Assembly (NCBI RefSeq): GCF_014650915.1
Contig: NZ_BMVW01000005.1
Coordinates: 310,001-374,000 of the forward strand
From: Streptomyces poonensis
GTDB lineage: Bacteria; Actinomycetota; Actinomycetes; Streptomycetales; Streptomycetaceae
Length of the DNA stretch: 64,000 bases
Direction: 5' to 3'
The translations under genes and the position numbers were made by a program. The notes below the pieces were generated by a model, which saw nothing but the letters and a program-made list of their open reading frames with translations, ran no database searches and was not told the origin of the DNA. This document shows positions 6,547 to 15,893 of this stretch, piece after piece (position 1 is the first letter of the stretch; each line of letters starts with the position of its first letter).

Positions 6547-9294
6547 GTGGTTTCCGGAGCCGATCGCAATCCGATCATCATTGGCGGCCTTCCGAGCCAG
6601 GTCCCTGACTTCGACCCCGAGGAGACACAGGAGTGGCTCGACTCGCTCGATGCCGCCGTCGACGAGCGCGGCCGTGAGCGGGCCCGTTATCTGATGCTCC
6701 GGCTGATCGAGCGGGCCCGCGAGAAGCGCGTGGCCGTGCCCGAGATGCGCAGCACGGACTATGTCAACACCATTGCCACCAAGGACGAGCCGTTCTTCCC
6801 GGGCAACGAGGAGATCGAGCGGAAGATCCTGAACGCCACCCGGTGGAACGCCGCCGTGATGGTGTCCCGTGCCCAGCGTCCAGGCATCGGGGTCGGCGGT
6901 CACATCGCCACCTTCGCCTCCTCCGCCTCGCTCTACGACGTGGGGTTCAACCACTTCTTTCGTGGCAAGGACCGGGGCGACGGCGGCGACCAGGTCTTCT
7001 TCCAGGGCCACGCCTCCCCCGGCATCTACGCCCGCGCGTACCTCCTCGACCGGCTCAGCGAGAAGCACCTCGACGGCTTCCGGCAGGAGAAGTCGAAGGC
7101 GCCGTACGGCCTGTCGAGTTATCCGCACCCGCGGTCGATGCCCGACTTCTGGGAGTTCCCGACCGTGTCGATGGGCCTCGGCCCGATCGGCGCCATCTAC
7201 CAGGCCCGGATGAACCGGTACATGGAGGCCCGCGGGATCGCGGACACCTCGAAGAGCCATGTGTGGGCGTTCCTCGGCGACGGGGAGATGGACGAGCCCG
7301 AGTCGCTCGGGCAGCTGAGCATCGCCGCCCGGGAGGGGCTGGACAACCTCACCTTCGTCGTCAACTGCAACCTCCAGCGCCTCGACGGCCCGGTACGCGG
7401 CAACGGCAAGATCATCCAGGAGCTCGAGTCGGTCTTCCGCGGTGCCGGCTGGAACGTGATCAAGCTGGTGTGGGACCGCACCTGGGACCCGCTGCTGGCC
7501 CAGGACCGCGACGGCGTGCTGGTCAACAAGATGAACACCACGCCGGACGGTCAGTTCCAGACCTACGCCACCGAGACCGGCGCGTACATCCGCGACCACT
7601 TCTTCGGCGACGACCACCGGCTGCGCGCGATGGTCGAGAACATGACCGACGCGCAGATCCTGCACCTCGGCCGCGGCGGCCACGACCACCGGAAGATCTA
7701 CGCGGCGTACAAGGCGGCCGTGGAGCACAAGGGCCAGCCGACGGTCATCCTGGCCAAGACGGTCAAGGGGTGGACGCTGGGCCCCAACTTCGAGGGGCGC
7801 AACGCCACGCACCAGATGAAGAAGCTGACGGTCACCGACCTCAAGCACTTCCGCGACCGTCTGCATCTGCCGATCTCGGACAAGGAGCTGGAGTCCGGCC
7901 CGCCGCCGTACTACCACCCGGGCCGGGACACGGAGGAGATGCAGTACATGCACGACCGGCGCAAGTCGCTGGACGGGTACGTCCCGGCGCGTGTCGTACG
8001 GGCGAAGCCGCTGCCACTGCCCGGTGACAAGACGTACGCGAGTGTGAAGAAGGGCTCGGGTCAGCAGTCCATCGCCACCACCATGGCGTTCGTCCGACTG
8101 CTGAAGGATCTCATGCGGGACAAGGAGATCGGCAGGCGCTTCGTGCTGATCGCGCCCGACGAGTACCGCACCTTCGGCATGGACTCGTTCTTCCCGAGCG
8201 CGAAGATCTATAACCCGCTGGGCCAGCAGTACGAGTCCGTGGACCGCGAGCTGCTCCTCGCCTACAAGGAGTCGCCGACCGGGCAGATGCTGCACGACGG
8301 CATCTCCGAGGCGGGCTGCACGGCCTCGCTGGTCGCGGCGGGCTCGGCGTACGCCACCCACGGCGAGCCCCTCATCCCGGTCTACGTCTTCTACTCGATG
8401 TTCGGTTTCCAGCGCACCGGCGATCAGTTCTGGCAGATGGCCGACCAGTTGTCGCGCGGTTTTGTTCTGGGTGCGACGGCCGGCCGTACGACGCTGACCG
8501 GTGAGGGGCTCCAGCACGCCGACGGCCACTCCCAGCTGCTCGCCTCGACGAACCCCGCGTGCGTCGCGTACGACCCGGCGTACGGCTTCGAGATCGCGCA
8601 CATCGTGCAGGACGGTCTGCGCCGGATGTACGGCAGCGACGACGAGCACCCCCAGGGCGAGGACGTCTTCTACTACCTCACCGTCTACAACGAGCCCATC
8701 CAGCACCCGGCCGAGCCGGAGAACGTCGACGTCGAGGGCATCCTCCAGGGCATCCACCGCATCGGCGCGGGCACGGCGGGCGAGATCCCGGCGCAGATCA
8801 TGGCCTCCGGCGTGGCCGTGCCGTGGGCGCTTCAGGCGCAGCGGCTCCTCGCCGAGGACTGGAACGTCCGGGCGGACGTCTGGTCGGCGACCTCCTGGAA
8901 CGAGCTGCGGCGCGAGGCCGTCGCCGCGGAGGAGCACAACTTCCTCCACCCCGAGGAGGAGCAGCGCATTCCGTATGTGACGCGGAAGCTGAGCGGCGCG
9001 GAGGGCCCGTTCGTGGCCGTGTCCGACTGGATGCGCAGCGTTCCCGACCAGATCGCGCGGTGGGTGCCCGGGACGTACGCCTCGCTGGGCGCGGACGGCT
9101 TCGGCTTCGCCGACACGCGGGGCGCGGCGCGCCGCTACTTCCACATCGACGCCCAGTCGGTCGTGGTGGCGGTGCTGACGGAGCTGGCGCGTGAGGGGAA
9201 GGTGGACCGGTCGATGCTGAAGCAGGCCATCGACCGGTATCAGCTGCTGGACGTGACGGCGGCGGATCCCGGCGCGGCCGGAGGGGACGCGTAG
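6547..9294 (+). CDS. aceE: Pyruvate dehydrogenase E1 component, homodimeric type
   Basis: A 915-residue thiamine-diphosphate enzyme that decarboxylates pyruvate and acetylates the lipoyl arm of E2, feeding acetyl-CoA to the TCA cycle and fatty-acid synthesis. The N-terminal transketolase-like half carries the ThDP motif GDGEMDEPE (about residue 243) with NCN about 30 residues later. The central pyrimidine-binding part and C-terminal domain follow, and the length matches AceE. The GTG at 6547 is preceded by GAAGGAACAGC. It is monocistronic, ending before a very strong terminator, with no E2 gene beside it; Streptomyces usually encodes E2 elsewhere. Confidence 0.97.
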   Translation: MVSGADRNPIIIGGLPSQVPDFDPEETQEWLDSLDAAVDERGRERARYLMLRLIERAREKRVAVPEMRSTDYVNTIATKDEPFFPGNEEIERKILNATRWNAAVMVSRAQRPGIGVGGHIATFASSASLYDVGFNHFFRGKDRGDGGDQVFFQGHASPGIYARAYLLDRLSEKHLDGFRQEKSKAPYGLSSYPHPRSMPDFWEFPTVSMGLGPIGAIYQARMNRYMEARGIADTSKSHVWAFLGDGEMDEPESLGQLSIAAREGLDNLTFVVNCNLQRLDGPVRGNGKIIQELESVFRGAGWNVIKLVWDRTWDPLLAQDRDGVLVNKMNTTPDGQFQTYATETGAYIRDHFFGDDHRLRAMVENMTDAQILHLGRGGHDHRKIYAAYKAAVEHKGQPTVILAKTVKGWTLGPNFEGRNATHQMKKLTVTDLKHFRDRLHLPISDKELESGPPPYYHPGRDTEEMQYMHDRRKSLDGYVPARVVRAKPLPLPGDKTYASVKKGSGQQSIATTMAFVRLLKDLMRDKEIGRRFVLIAPDEYRTFGMDSFFPSAKIYNPLGQQYESVDRELLLAYKESPTGQMLHDGISEAGCTASLVAAGSAYATHGEPLIPVYVFYSMFGFQRTGDQFWQMADQLSRGFVLGATAGRTTLTGEGLQHADGHSQLLASTNPACVAYDPAYGFEIAHIVQDGLRRMYGSDDEHPQGEDVFYYLTVYNEPIQHPAEPENVDVEGILQGIHRIGAGTAGEIPAQIMASGVAVPWALQAQRLLAEDWNVRADVWSATSWNELRREAVAAEEHNFLHPEEEQRIPYVTRKLSGAEGPFVAVSDWMRSVPDQIARWVPGTYASLGADGFGFADTRGAARRYFHIDAQSVVVAVLTELAREGKVDRSMLKQAIDRYQLLDVTAADPGAAGGDA

Positions 9295-9465
9295 CGCCGT
9301 GCCGTAGGGGTGACGGCCGGCGGGCGTCCGCGGGTTGTCGGTGGCCGGTCGCGCCCCATGGCGGAGCCGCATGCCGATACGGTTCCGCGCCCCTGGGACG
9401 GGGCGCTGCGCGCCCGTCCCCCCGCGGTGCGGCCGCCTGTCGACGCAAGCCCTGCCGGCCCGCGT

Positions 9466-9505
9466 CGAGAAGGGCCCCTCGGCCGTAGCCGAGGGGCCCT
9501 TCTCG
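9466..9505 (+). terminator. 18-bp perfect hairpin terminator after aceE
   Basis: Arms 9466-9483 and 9488-9505 pair over 18 bp around a CGTA tetraloop, 171 bp after the aceE stop. It probably also stops the convergent transcript of the small membrane gene at 9566. Confidence 0.85.
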
Positions 9506-9565
9506 CCCGGCATCGCACCTCCCCAGGCTCCCCGTGCCGAGCGGCCCTTCCCTCACTCCCGCAGG

Positions 9566-9871
9566 TCAGAAGACTCCGTAGCCGGAAGATGCGGCCCCGA
9601 TGAGCGCGACGATCGACAGGACGGTGACGATGGCGCCCAGCACCACGGCGATCAGTGCCGGGACGGAGGCCCCGCCGTTCCAGCTGCGTCCCATGGCCAG
9701 CCAGCCGCAGACGACCGCCACGGGCCCGAGGACGATGCCCAGGACGAAGAATCCCGCGATCGCGCAAATGGCTCCGATGATCCCCAGGGTCGCGCGATCC
9801 GGCCCGCTCCGTGACCACGTCCGGCCACGTGAGCGGGGGTACCTGCGCGTGCTGTTGCCGAAGCCCGCCAT
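9566..9871 (-). CDS. Small two-TM membrane protein (DUF4190-like)
   Basis: A 101-residue protein with a basic N-terminal stretch (GNSTRRYPRSRGRTWSRS) and two hydrophobic segments. They are IIGAICAIAGFFVLGIVLGP (about 33-55) and ALIAVVLGAIVTVLSIVALIG (about 73-93, quoted in part), with GWLAMGRS between them as in DUF4190-type hairpin membrane proteins. The frame is open much further up, but ATG 9869-9871 (or the adjacent ATG 9872-9874) has GGGAG at the right distance. No function is assigned. It is transcribed toward the aceE terminator. Confidence 0.65.
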   Translation of the reverse strand: MAGFGNSTRRYPRSRGRTWSRSGPDRATLGIIGAICAIAGFFVLGIVLGPVAVVCGWLAMGRSWNGGASVPALIAVVLGAIVTVLSIVALIGAASSGYGVF

Positions 9872-10094
9872 CATCAACTCCCAGAACATCGCTGTCAGTT
9901 CGGGTTCGTGATGTCGCGGGTACCCCCGCTTTTCCGCCTCGAACCTGTTCGCGCACTGTCCCCTCCGGCAGCACACCGCAGGACCGGCGGCGTCCCCTGT
10001 CGTACGACCATGTCGTACGAGGACCCGGCCTACTGTGACCTGCGGCGCCCCGGGAAGCGAGGGTTCGCCGCGCCGCGTCACCCTGATCGGCGAA

Positions 10095-11711
10095 CTAGAT
10101 GTGCGCGGCGCCCGCGCCCGCCGCGGCGTTCTCCCCGCGCTTGGTCAGGAACGACACCAGGACGGCGACGGCCGCGACACCGGCCGCGACGAGGCAGGCG
10201 AGTCCCATACCGGACATGAAGGTGTCGTGCGCGACAGCGGTGATCTTGGCGGCGAGCGCCTCCGGCGTGCCCTCGGGGACCGGTGCGATGCCCTGCTGCA
10301 CGGCCTCCGCGGCCTGGTGCACCTCGGTCTCGCCGAGCTTCGGCAGGCCGGCGTCCACCCAGTTGCCCGCGAGGTCGTTGTCGACCTTGGACGCCATCAC
10401 GGCGCCCAGCACCGCCGTACCCAGACTGCCGCCGACCTGCATGGCGGCCTGCTGGAGGCCACCGGCCACACCGGACAGTTCCAGCGGCGCGTTGCCGACG
10501 ATGACCTCGGTCGCACCGACCATGACCGGTGCGAGACCGAGACCCAGGACCGCGAACCAGACCGACATCGTGAAGCTGCCGGTGTCCGCCTCCAGCGTGG
10601 ACATGCCGTACATGGCGATCGCGGTGAGCGCCATGCCGCCGGCCAGCGGTATGCGCGGACCCAGCTTGGTGATCATCGCGCCCGCCGCCGGCGAGCCGAC
10701 GATCATCATGGCGGTGAGCGGCAGCAGATGCAGGCCGGCGTCGACCGGGCTCATGCCGTGCACGTTCTGCAGGTAGAAGGTGACGAAGAACAGGCCGCCC
10801 ATGAAGGCGATGGCCATCAGGACCATCAGCACGACACCCGCCGACAGCGCCACCGACCGGAACATCGCCAGCGGGATCAGCGGCTCCCTCACCTTGGTCT
10901 CCCAGAAGGAGAACCCGGCGAAGCCCACGACGGACAGGAGGACGAACGTCCACGTCTTCGCGTCGCCCCAGCCCCACTCAGGGGCCTTGATCAGCGCCCA
11001 GACCAGGCAGAACATCGCCCCCGACAGCAGGACGATACCGAGGATGTCGAACGAGCGCGGAGCGTTCTCGGCGCGGTGGTCGAGCAGGATCCACACGCCG
11101 AGGACCACGGCGAGGACGCCCACCGGCACGTTGATGTAGAAGACGGACTGCCAGCTGACGTGCTCGACGAGGAAACCGCCGAGGATCGGGCCGCCCGCGG
11201 TCGAGGCGCCGATGACCATGCCCCAGATACCGATGGCCATGTTGAGCTTCTCGGCCGGGAAGGCGGCCCGCAGCAGCCCGAGCGCGGCCGGCATCAGCAG
11301 CGCGCCGAACAGACCCTGCAGGACACGGAAGACGATGACCGCTCCGATGCCCTCGGACAGCCCGATGGCCCCGGAGGAGGCGGCGAAGCCCGCCACGCCG
11401 ATGAGGAAGGTCTGCCGGTGACCGAACCGGTCGCCGAGCTTGCCCGCGGTGATCAGGGAGACCGCCAGGGCGAGGAAGTAGGCATTGGTGATCCACTGGA
11501 GCTGGGACCAGCTGGCGCCCAGATCCTTGCCGATGGCCGGGTTGGCGATGGCCACGATGGTGCCGTCCAGGGCCACCATCATCACCCCCACGGCCACGGT
11601 TATCAGGGTCAGCCAGGGGTGCCCGCGCAGCCCTGAGACCGGTGGCCGGACCGACGGGGAGACTGCCTTGTCCCCCGGCCCCGTCGTGTCGATGGTGGTC
11701 TGACTAGTCAT
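10095..11711 (-). CDS. MFS drug exporter, DHA2 family, 14 TM
   Basis: A 538-residue proton-coupled efflux protein. It has about 14 predicted helices, motif A (GKLGDRFGHRQ) after TM2 and the ALDGTIVAIANPAIG motif in TM1 that marks the EmrB/QacA family. The family exports hydrophobic drugs or endogenous metabolites. ATG 11709-11711 gives the usual short cytoplasmic N-terminus; only a weak CGGGG lies before it. No TetR or MarR gene is adjacent, so control is probably by a distant regulator. The C-terminal tail is short. Confidence 0.9.
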   Translation of the reverse strand: MTSQTTIDTTGPGDKAVSPSVRPPVSGLRGHPWLTLITVAVGVMMVALDGTIVAIANPAIGKDLGASWSQLQWITNAYFLALAVSLITAGKLGDRFGHRQTFLIGVAGFAASSGAIGLSEGIGAVIVFRVLQGLFGALLMPAALGLLRAAFPAEKLNMAIGIWGMVIGASTAGGPILGGFLVEHVSWQSVFYINVPVGVLAVVLGVWILLDHRAENAPRSFDILGIVLLSGAMFCLVWALIKAPEWGWGDAKTWTFVLLSVVGFAGFSFWETKVREPLIPLAMFRSVALSAGVVLMVLMAIAFMGGLFFVTFYLQNVHGMSPVDAGLHLLPLTAMMIVGSPAAGAMITKLGPRIPLAGGMALTAIAMYGMSTLEADTGSFTMSVWFAVLGLGLAPVMVGATEVIVGNAPLELSGVAGGLQQAAMQVGGSLGTAVLGAVMASKVDNDLAGNWVDAGLPKLGETEVHQAAEAVQQGIAPVPEGTPEALAAKITAVAHDTFMSGMGLACLVAAGVAAVAVLVSFLTKRGENAAAGAGAAHI

Positions 11712-12157
11712 GACCCCGAGGCTAATGAGAGCCACTGACACTTGGCGAACCATTTCACAAGCCGGTAACTGTCACATCACTCCCCCCTTGGCCGATCTGC
11801 ACGCACCGTACGGAGACCGGGGCGAGCGGCCCTTCCTTCCCGGTCCATGGTCCACCAAGCAGCGGAAGAAGGTGCGCCACGAGACACCGGGAGGCCGCTC
11901 GGACCGTCGCCGGACGCGAGGGCCGGGACGTCGACGCCGTCCGCGGACCGGCCGCCGTGCATCTCCACACCCCGGGACCTGCGTTGACCAGGCCGTGGCC
12001 TAGGGGCCGAGACGGACGGCGGGGACGCACGGGCCGAGGTCCCGGGGCGTACGAGGCGTCGGTGCCGGTAGGGAAATGTGCAACTCGCGCGTGCGAAACG
12101 TGATGTTGCTCACCTGGTTAACGCGAGACCTGTTCGTTCTCCTAGTGTGTCCTCTCA
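11712..12157. other. Gene-free 446-bp divergent spacer
   Basis: This lies between the MFS start and the hydrolase start at 12158. Short frames inside it have atypical composition and no start signals, so I call no gene. A possible -10 (TAGTGT, 12143-12148) lies just before the hydrolase start. Confidence 0.4.
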
Positions 12158-13375
12158 GTGACTTCCTTCGACGCCTCCCCCCAACTCAACGTCTGGCGCG
12201 CACTGCTCGCGTTGGCCGTGGTGTTCGTGATGCTCGCGACCACCGGCTGGACCGCCATCCGCGCCCATCGCGGGGCCTCGCCCCTGCAGACGTCGCTCTC
12301 CGCGTGGCAGCACGGCCGGATAGACGGCCGTGCGCTGCCGGACCCCCGTTCCACCCCGGGCCATGTGGCGCATTTCTTCGCCTCGCTCACCGAGTCGCAG
12401 CGCCTCCGCCTCACCCACCGCTATCCGCTCGCGGTCGGCAACATGAACGGCGCTCCCCCCGAACTGCGCTACCGGGCCAACCGCGTCGCGCTCGACCAGC
12501 AGAGACAGGCCGAGGAGAAACGCACGCACGACGCCCGGCTGTCCGAGCTCGGCCAGTACGAGGCGGGCCGCCGGATGCACCGCTTCGCGGACCTCATGCG
12601 CGGCGACCGGCAGATCCTCGCCTTCGATCCCCAGGGCTCGGGCCGCGTCGCCGAGGTCTTCGGCGACCTCGACGGGGCCGAGCGCGTCTCGGTGGTCGTG
12701 CCCGGCGTCGACACCGACGTGCTCACCTTCCAGCGGTCCCACCGCGCGTACTCGGCACCCGTCGGCATGGCACGCGCCCTGTACGGGGCCGAGCGCGCGG
12801 CCGACCCCGCGACCCGTACCGCCGTGATCGCCTGGGCCGACTACACCGCGCCCAGCGGGCTCGGCATGGAGGCCGCCACCGCGCTGCGCGCCGAGCAGGG
12901 CGCGGAACGGCTGAACGCGCTGGTGCGGGGGCTGCCCGGCACCGCGCCGGTCGCGCTGTACTGCCACAGCTACGGCTCGGTGGTGTGCGGCGTCGCCGCG
13001 TCCGGACTGCCGCGGCGGGTGGCCGACATCGCGGTCGCGGGCAGCCCCGGCATGCGTGCCGAGCGGGCCTCCCAGCTGCACACCCCGGCCCGGGTGTGGG
13101 CGACGCGGGACGCCGACGACTGGATCCAGGACGTGCCGTACCTGGAGGTCGGCGGGCTCGGCCACGGCGCCGACCCGGTGTCGGCGGCGTTCGGGGCGCG
13201 CGTGCTGTCGGCGGACGGCGCCGAGGGGCACGCCGGCTACTTCGCACCCGGCACGGAGAGCCTGCGCAACTTCGCCGAGATCGGGGTTGGCGCATATCGC
13301 GCGGTGCGCTGCGCGCACGCCGAACGCGAGGATGACGCCTGCCGTCAGGGTTTGTCCTCGGCCACCGCCGCCTGA
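12158..13375 (+). CDS. Alpha/beta hydrolase, DUF1023 type, membrane-anchored
   Basis: A 405-residue protein with one N-terminal hydrophobic segment (about 14-32, ALLALAVVFVMLATTGW) that probably anchors it outside the cell. The C-terminal half is a DUF1023 (Abhydrolase_8) domain with the nucleophile elbow YCHSYGSVV (Ser271), a following GSPGM segment and late Asp/His residues (GLGHGADP). Family members are exported actinobacterial hydrolases of unknown substrate. The GTG at 12158 lacks a ribosome site; a -10-like TAGTGT ends ten bases upstream, so the transcript may be leaderless. The next gene follows 67 bp later on the same strand. Confidence 0.82.
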   Translation: MTSFDASPQLNVWRALLALAVVFVMLATTGWTAIRAHRGASPLQTSLSAWQHGRIDGRALPDPRSTPGHVAHFFASLTESQRLRLTHRYPLAVGNMNGAPPELRYRANRVALDQQRQAEEKRTHDARLSELGQYEAGRRMHRFADLMRGDRQILAFDPQGSGRVAEVFGDLDGAERVSVVVPGVDTDVLTFQRSHRAYSAPVGMARALYGAERAADPATRTAVIAWADYTAPSGLGMEAATALRAEQGAERLNALVRGLPGTAPVALYCHSYGSVVCGVAASGLPRRVADIAVAGSPGMRAERASQLHTPARVWATRDADDWIQDVPYLEVGGLGHGADPVSAAFGARVLSADGAEGHAGYFAPGTESLRNFAEIGVGAYRAVRCAHAEREDDACRQGLSSATAA

Positions 13376-13442
13376 CGCGCGTAGAAATCGAAGGAATGAA
13401 GGCCGACCTGAGGAGGGGACGAAGACGCGCCTCACGCATACG

Positions 13443-14309
13443 ATGAGCCGCATGGGTGATGTACTGGCCGGATTTCATGCCGCCTGGGAGTTCGAGTCCG
13501 ACTCCGTGCTCATCCGCTTCGAACGGGGAATCCGCACGCCGAAGCTGTTCCAGGCCCTCGGTGAACGCCGCATCCCCTTGGAGGCGATCGCGGGAGTCAC
13601 GCTGACACCGGGGAGGCGCGGGACCGTGGTCCTGCGCGCCGAGCCACGGCCGGGCGCCGATCCGCTGATGGACGCCGCGGCGGGGCAGCTGAAGGAGATG
13701 TGCGATCCGTACCGCCTGGTACTGCCGGCCGAGCGCGAGACCCTCGCCGAGTACTACGCGGACGAGCTGCGGGCGCGGCTGCCCCGGACGGACGGCCCGG
13801 CGGAGCGCCAGCTCGTGGCCGCCCCCGAGGCGCCACGACAGTTCAAGGCGTACGACGCGAAGGCCTCCTTCGACGGCACGGCCGTGACCTTCCGCTGGTT
13901 CTGGACGGGGGCCTCCTCGGCGAAGTGGAAGGCCGGCGACCAGACCTTTCCGGTCACCTCCCTGAGCGGCGTCGAGTGGCGCTCGCCGGAGGTGTTCGAG
14001 GGCCATCTGCGGCTGCTGCGCCGGAACTCGGCGACGCCGCCGCCCGCGCAGGCCGACGCCGACCCGGCCGCCGTCGTGTTCGGGCTCGGCTACGGCCCGG
14101 TGCACGAGTCGCTGCCGTTCGCCGCCGCGGTGCTGGCCGCGGTCCGCGCCGCCGGTCCGGCGCCCGCGGTCGAGCAGGCCGCGGCCCGTCGCCGCGACCC
14201 GGCCGACATCGCCGACCGCATCCGCCATCTCGGTGAGCTGCACCAGGCGGGGCTGGTGACGGACGAGGAGTTCACGACGAAGAAGGCGGAGCTCCTGGCG
14301 GAGCTGTAG
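13443..14309 (+). CDS. DUF4429 protein with C-terminal SHOCT motif
   Basis: A 288-residue soluble protein. Two related DUF4429 repeats can be seen: one beginning at GDVLAGFHAAWEFESDSVLIRFERG, the other around FKAYDAKASFDGTAVTFRWFW (each quoted in part). Both resemble PH-like beta domains. The C-terminus DIADRIRHLGELHQAGLVTDEEF is a SHOCT motif, a short oligomerisation element. ATG 13443 (MSRMGD) or ATG 13452 (MGDVLAG) could be the start; neither has a good ribosome site and the second fits family alignments as I remember them. No function is known. Confidence 0.8.
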   Translation: MSRMGDVLAGFHAAWEFESDSVLIRFERGIRTPKLFQALGERRIPLEAIAGVTLTPGRRGTVVLRAEPRPGADPLMDAAAGQLKEMCDPYRLVLPAERETLAEYYADELRARLPRTDGPAERQLVAAPEAPRQFKAYDAKASFDGTAVTFRWFWTGASSAKWKAGDQTFPVTSLSGVEWRSPEVFEGHLRLLRRNSATPPPAQADADPAAVVFGLGYGPVHESLPFAAAVLAAVRAAGPAPAVEQAAARRRDPADIADRIRHLGELHQAGLVTDEEFTTKKAELLAEL

Positions 14310-14328
14310 CGGCACGGGGATACGGGGC

Positions 14329-14359
14329 GCGGGCTCCCGGCCGATCGCCGGAAGCCCGC
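14329..14359. terminator. Bidirectional hairpin between convergent genes
   Basis: Arms 14329-14341 and 14347-14359 pair at 12 of 13 positions around a 5-base loop. It lies 20 bp after the DUF4429 stop and 11 bp from the stop of the convergent aldo/keto reductase. Confidence 0.7.
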
Positions 14360-14369
14360 TTTCCATGTC

Positions 14370-15395
14370 CTACTCCCGGCCCGCCGACGAGAACGCCATG
14401 TCCGCGTACCGGTCGCCCGCCACCTCGGCCGCGATGGGCTCCAGCAGCGCGAGGTCCTCCTCGCCGAGGACGATCCGGGTCGCCGCGACGTTCTCCTCGA
14501 CCCGGCCGCGCCTGCGGGTGCCCGGGATCGGTACGACGGGCAGGCCGTGGACCCGCGCCCGCTGCTGCACCCACGCCAGCGCGACCTGGCCGAGCGAGAT
14601 CCCGTGGGCCTCGGCGACCGCGCGGACCGGCTCCAGCAGGGCCGCGTTGGCGGTCGCGTTCTCCCCGGTGAACCGGGGCTGCTGGCGGCGGAAGTCGCCG
14701 GCCGTGAGGTCCTTGTCGGCGTTGGCGAAGGCCCCGGCGAGGAAGCCCCGGCCGAGCGGCGAGTACGGCACGAGGGCCACGCCCAGCTCCCGGGCGGCCG
14801 GCACGACACCCGCCTCGATGTCCCGGCTGAACAGCGACCACTCCGACTGCACGGCGGCGATCGGGTGCACGGCCTGCGCGGCCCGCAGCTCGTCGCCGGT
14901 GACCTCGCTCAGCCCGAGGTGCTTCACCTTGCCCTCGCGGACCAGCTCGGCCATGGTGCCGACGGTCTCCTCGATGGGGACGTTCACGTCCCGGCGGTGC
15001 ATGTAGTACAGGTCGATCACGTCTACGTCGAGGCGCTTCAGGCTCGCCTCGACGGCATCGCGGATGTACGGCGCGTCGTTGCGGATGACGCGCCGGGTCG
15101 GGTCGTCCGGCGGAATGGCCAGGGCGAACTTCGTGGCGATGACCACCTCGTCCCGGTGCGCCTTGAAGAACGGCGACAGGAACCGCTCGTTCTCCCCGGC
15201 ACCGTACGCGTCCGCCGTGTCGTACAGGGTGACGCCGAGTTCCAGCGCCCGCTCCAGGGTGGCCCGCGACTCGTCCACGTCCGAGGGGCCGTACGCGAAG
15301 CTCATGCCCATGCAGCCGAGGCCCTGGACGCCGGTCTCGGGGCCGGCCTCCCCCAGCCGCACGGTGTCGATGGCGTCGACGTTCTTCTCGGTCAT
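14370..15395 (-). CDS. Aldo/keto reductase
   Basis: A 341-residue NADPH-dependent TIM-barrel oxidoreductase. The catalytic tetrad is visible: Asp in YDTADAYGAGENE, the Tyr of the same motif, Lys in VVIATKFAL and His in YYMHRRD. Near the C-terminus a VPIPGTRRRGRVEENVAA segment binds the cofactor phosphate. It closely resembles YakC/IolS-type reductases that act on aldehydes and ketones. ATG 15393-15395 overlaps the stop of the upstream MerR gene (ATGA), and GGAGAGGA lies just ahead, so the two are translationally coupled. The regulator probably senses a substrate of this enzyme (inference). Confidence 0.93.
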   Translation of the reverse strand: MTEKNVDAIDTVRLGEAGPETGVQGLGCMGMSFAYGPSDVDESRATLERALELGVTLYDTADAYGAGENERFLSPFFKAHRDEVVIATKFALAIPPDDPTRRVIRNDAPYIRDAVEASLKRLDVDVIDLYYMHRRDVNVPIEETVGTMAELVREGKVKHLGLSEVTGDELRAAQAVHPIAAVQSEWSLFSRDIEAGVVPAARELGVALVPYSPLGRGFLAGAFANADKDLTAGDFRRQQPRFTGENATANAALLEPVRAVAEAHGISLGQVALAWVQQRARVHGLPVVPIPGTRRRGRVEENVAATRIVLGEEDLALLEPIAAEVAGDRYADMAFSSAGRE

Positions 15396-15886
15396 CGGGT
15401 CCTCTCCCACGCCAGGGCCCGCCCGGCGTCCGCGTAGAAATCGATCTTCCGGTCCAGCACGGCCAGGGTGTCCTGGAGCTCGGCGATCCGCGCCAGCACG
15501 TCCTCCCTGGTCGCCTTCAGCAGCTCGAACCGCTCGCCGTAGGTGTGGTCGCCCTCACGGACGAGCTCCGCGTAGCGCACCATGTCCGCCACCGGCATAC
15601 CGGTCAGCCGCAGCTTGCCGACGAGGTCGAGCCAGTCGAGGTCCCGGTTGCGGTAGCGGCGCTGGCCGGTGTGCGAGCGGTCGACGTGCGGCATCAGCCC
15701 GATGCGCTCGTACCAGCGCAGCGTGTGCGTCGTGAGGCCGGTGAAGGCGGCGACCTCGCTGATCGTGTAGAGGTCCTCACCGTCCGGACGCCGGTCGGCG
15801 CGCGGCGGGCCCGCACAGCTGTCGGTCCTGGCCTCGGTCGTGGCCTCGACCCTGATCCCGGTTCCAGTGGTCTCCGTCACCGTCAT
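15392..15886 (-). CDS. MerR family transcriptional regulator
   Basis: A 164-residue regulator. A disordered N-terminal extension of about 37 residues precedes the winged helix (DLYTISEVAAFTGLTTHTLRW, about 38-58, quoted in part), then the second wing (RRYRNRDLDWLDLVGKLRLTG) and a dimerising coiled coil (LLKATREDVLARIAELQDTL). No metal-binding Cys cluster is seen in the C-terminal part, so it belongs to the organic-effector branch. The promoter directly upstream has the distorted 19-bp spacer typical of MerR targets, so autoregulation of this two-gene operon is expected. Confidence 0.93.
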   Translation of the reverse strand: MTVTETTGTGIRVEATTEARTDSCAGPPRADRRPDGEDLYTISEVAAFTGLTTHTLRWYERIGLMPHVDRSHTGQRRYRNRDLDWLDLVGKLRLTGMPVADMVRYAELVREGDHTYGERFELLKATREDVLARIAELQDTLAVLDRKIDFYADAGRALAWERTR

Positions 15887-15893
15887 GACCCCA

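Noticed and set aside
6124..9513. An 1,129-codon minus-strand frame opposite aceE
   Set aside because: An antisense shadow of aceE; no start signal and no recognisable domain, while the plus strand encodes a full E1.
11710..12003. A 97-codon frame in the MFS/hydrolase gap
   Set aside because: Arg/Pro/Gly-rich translation, no start signal, no family.
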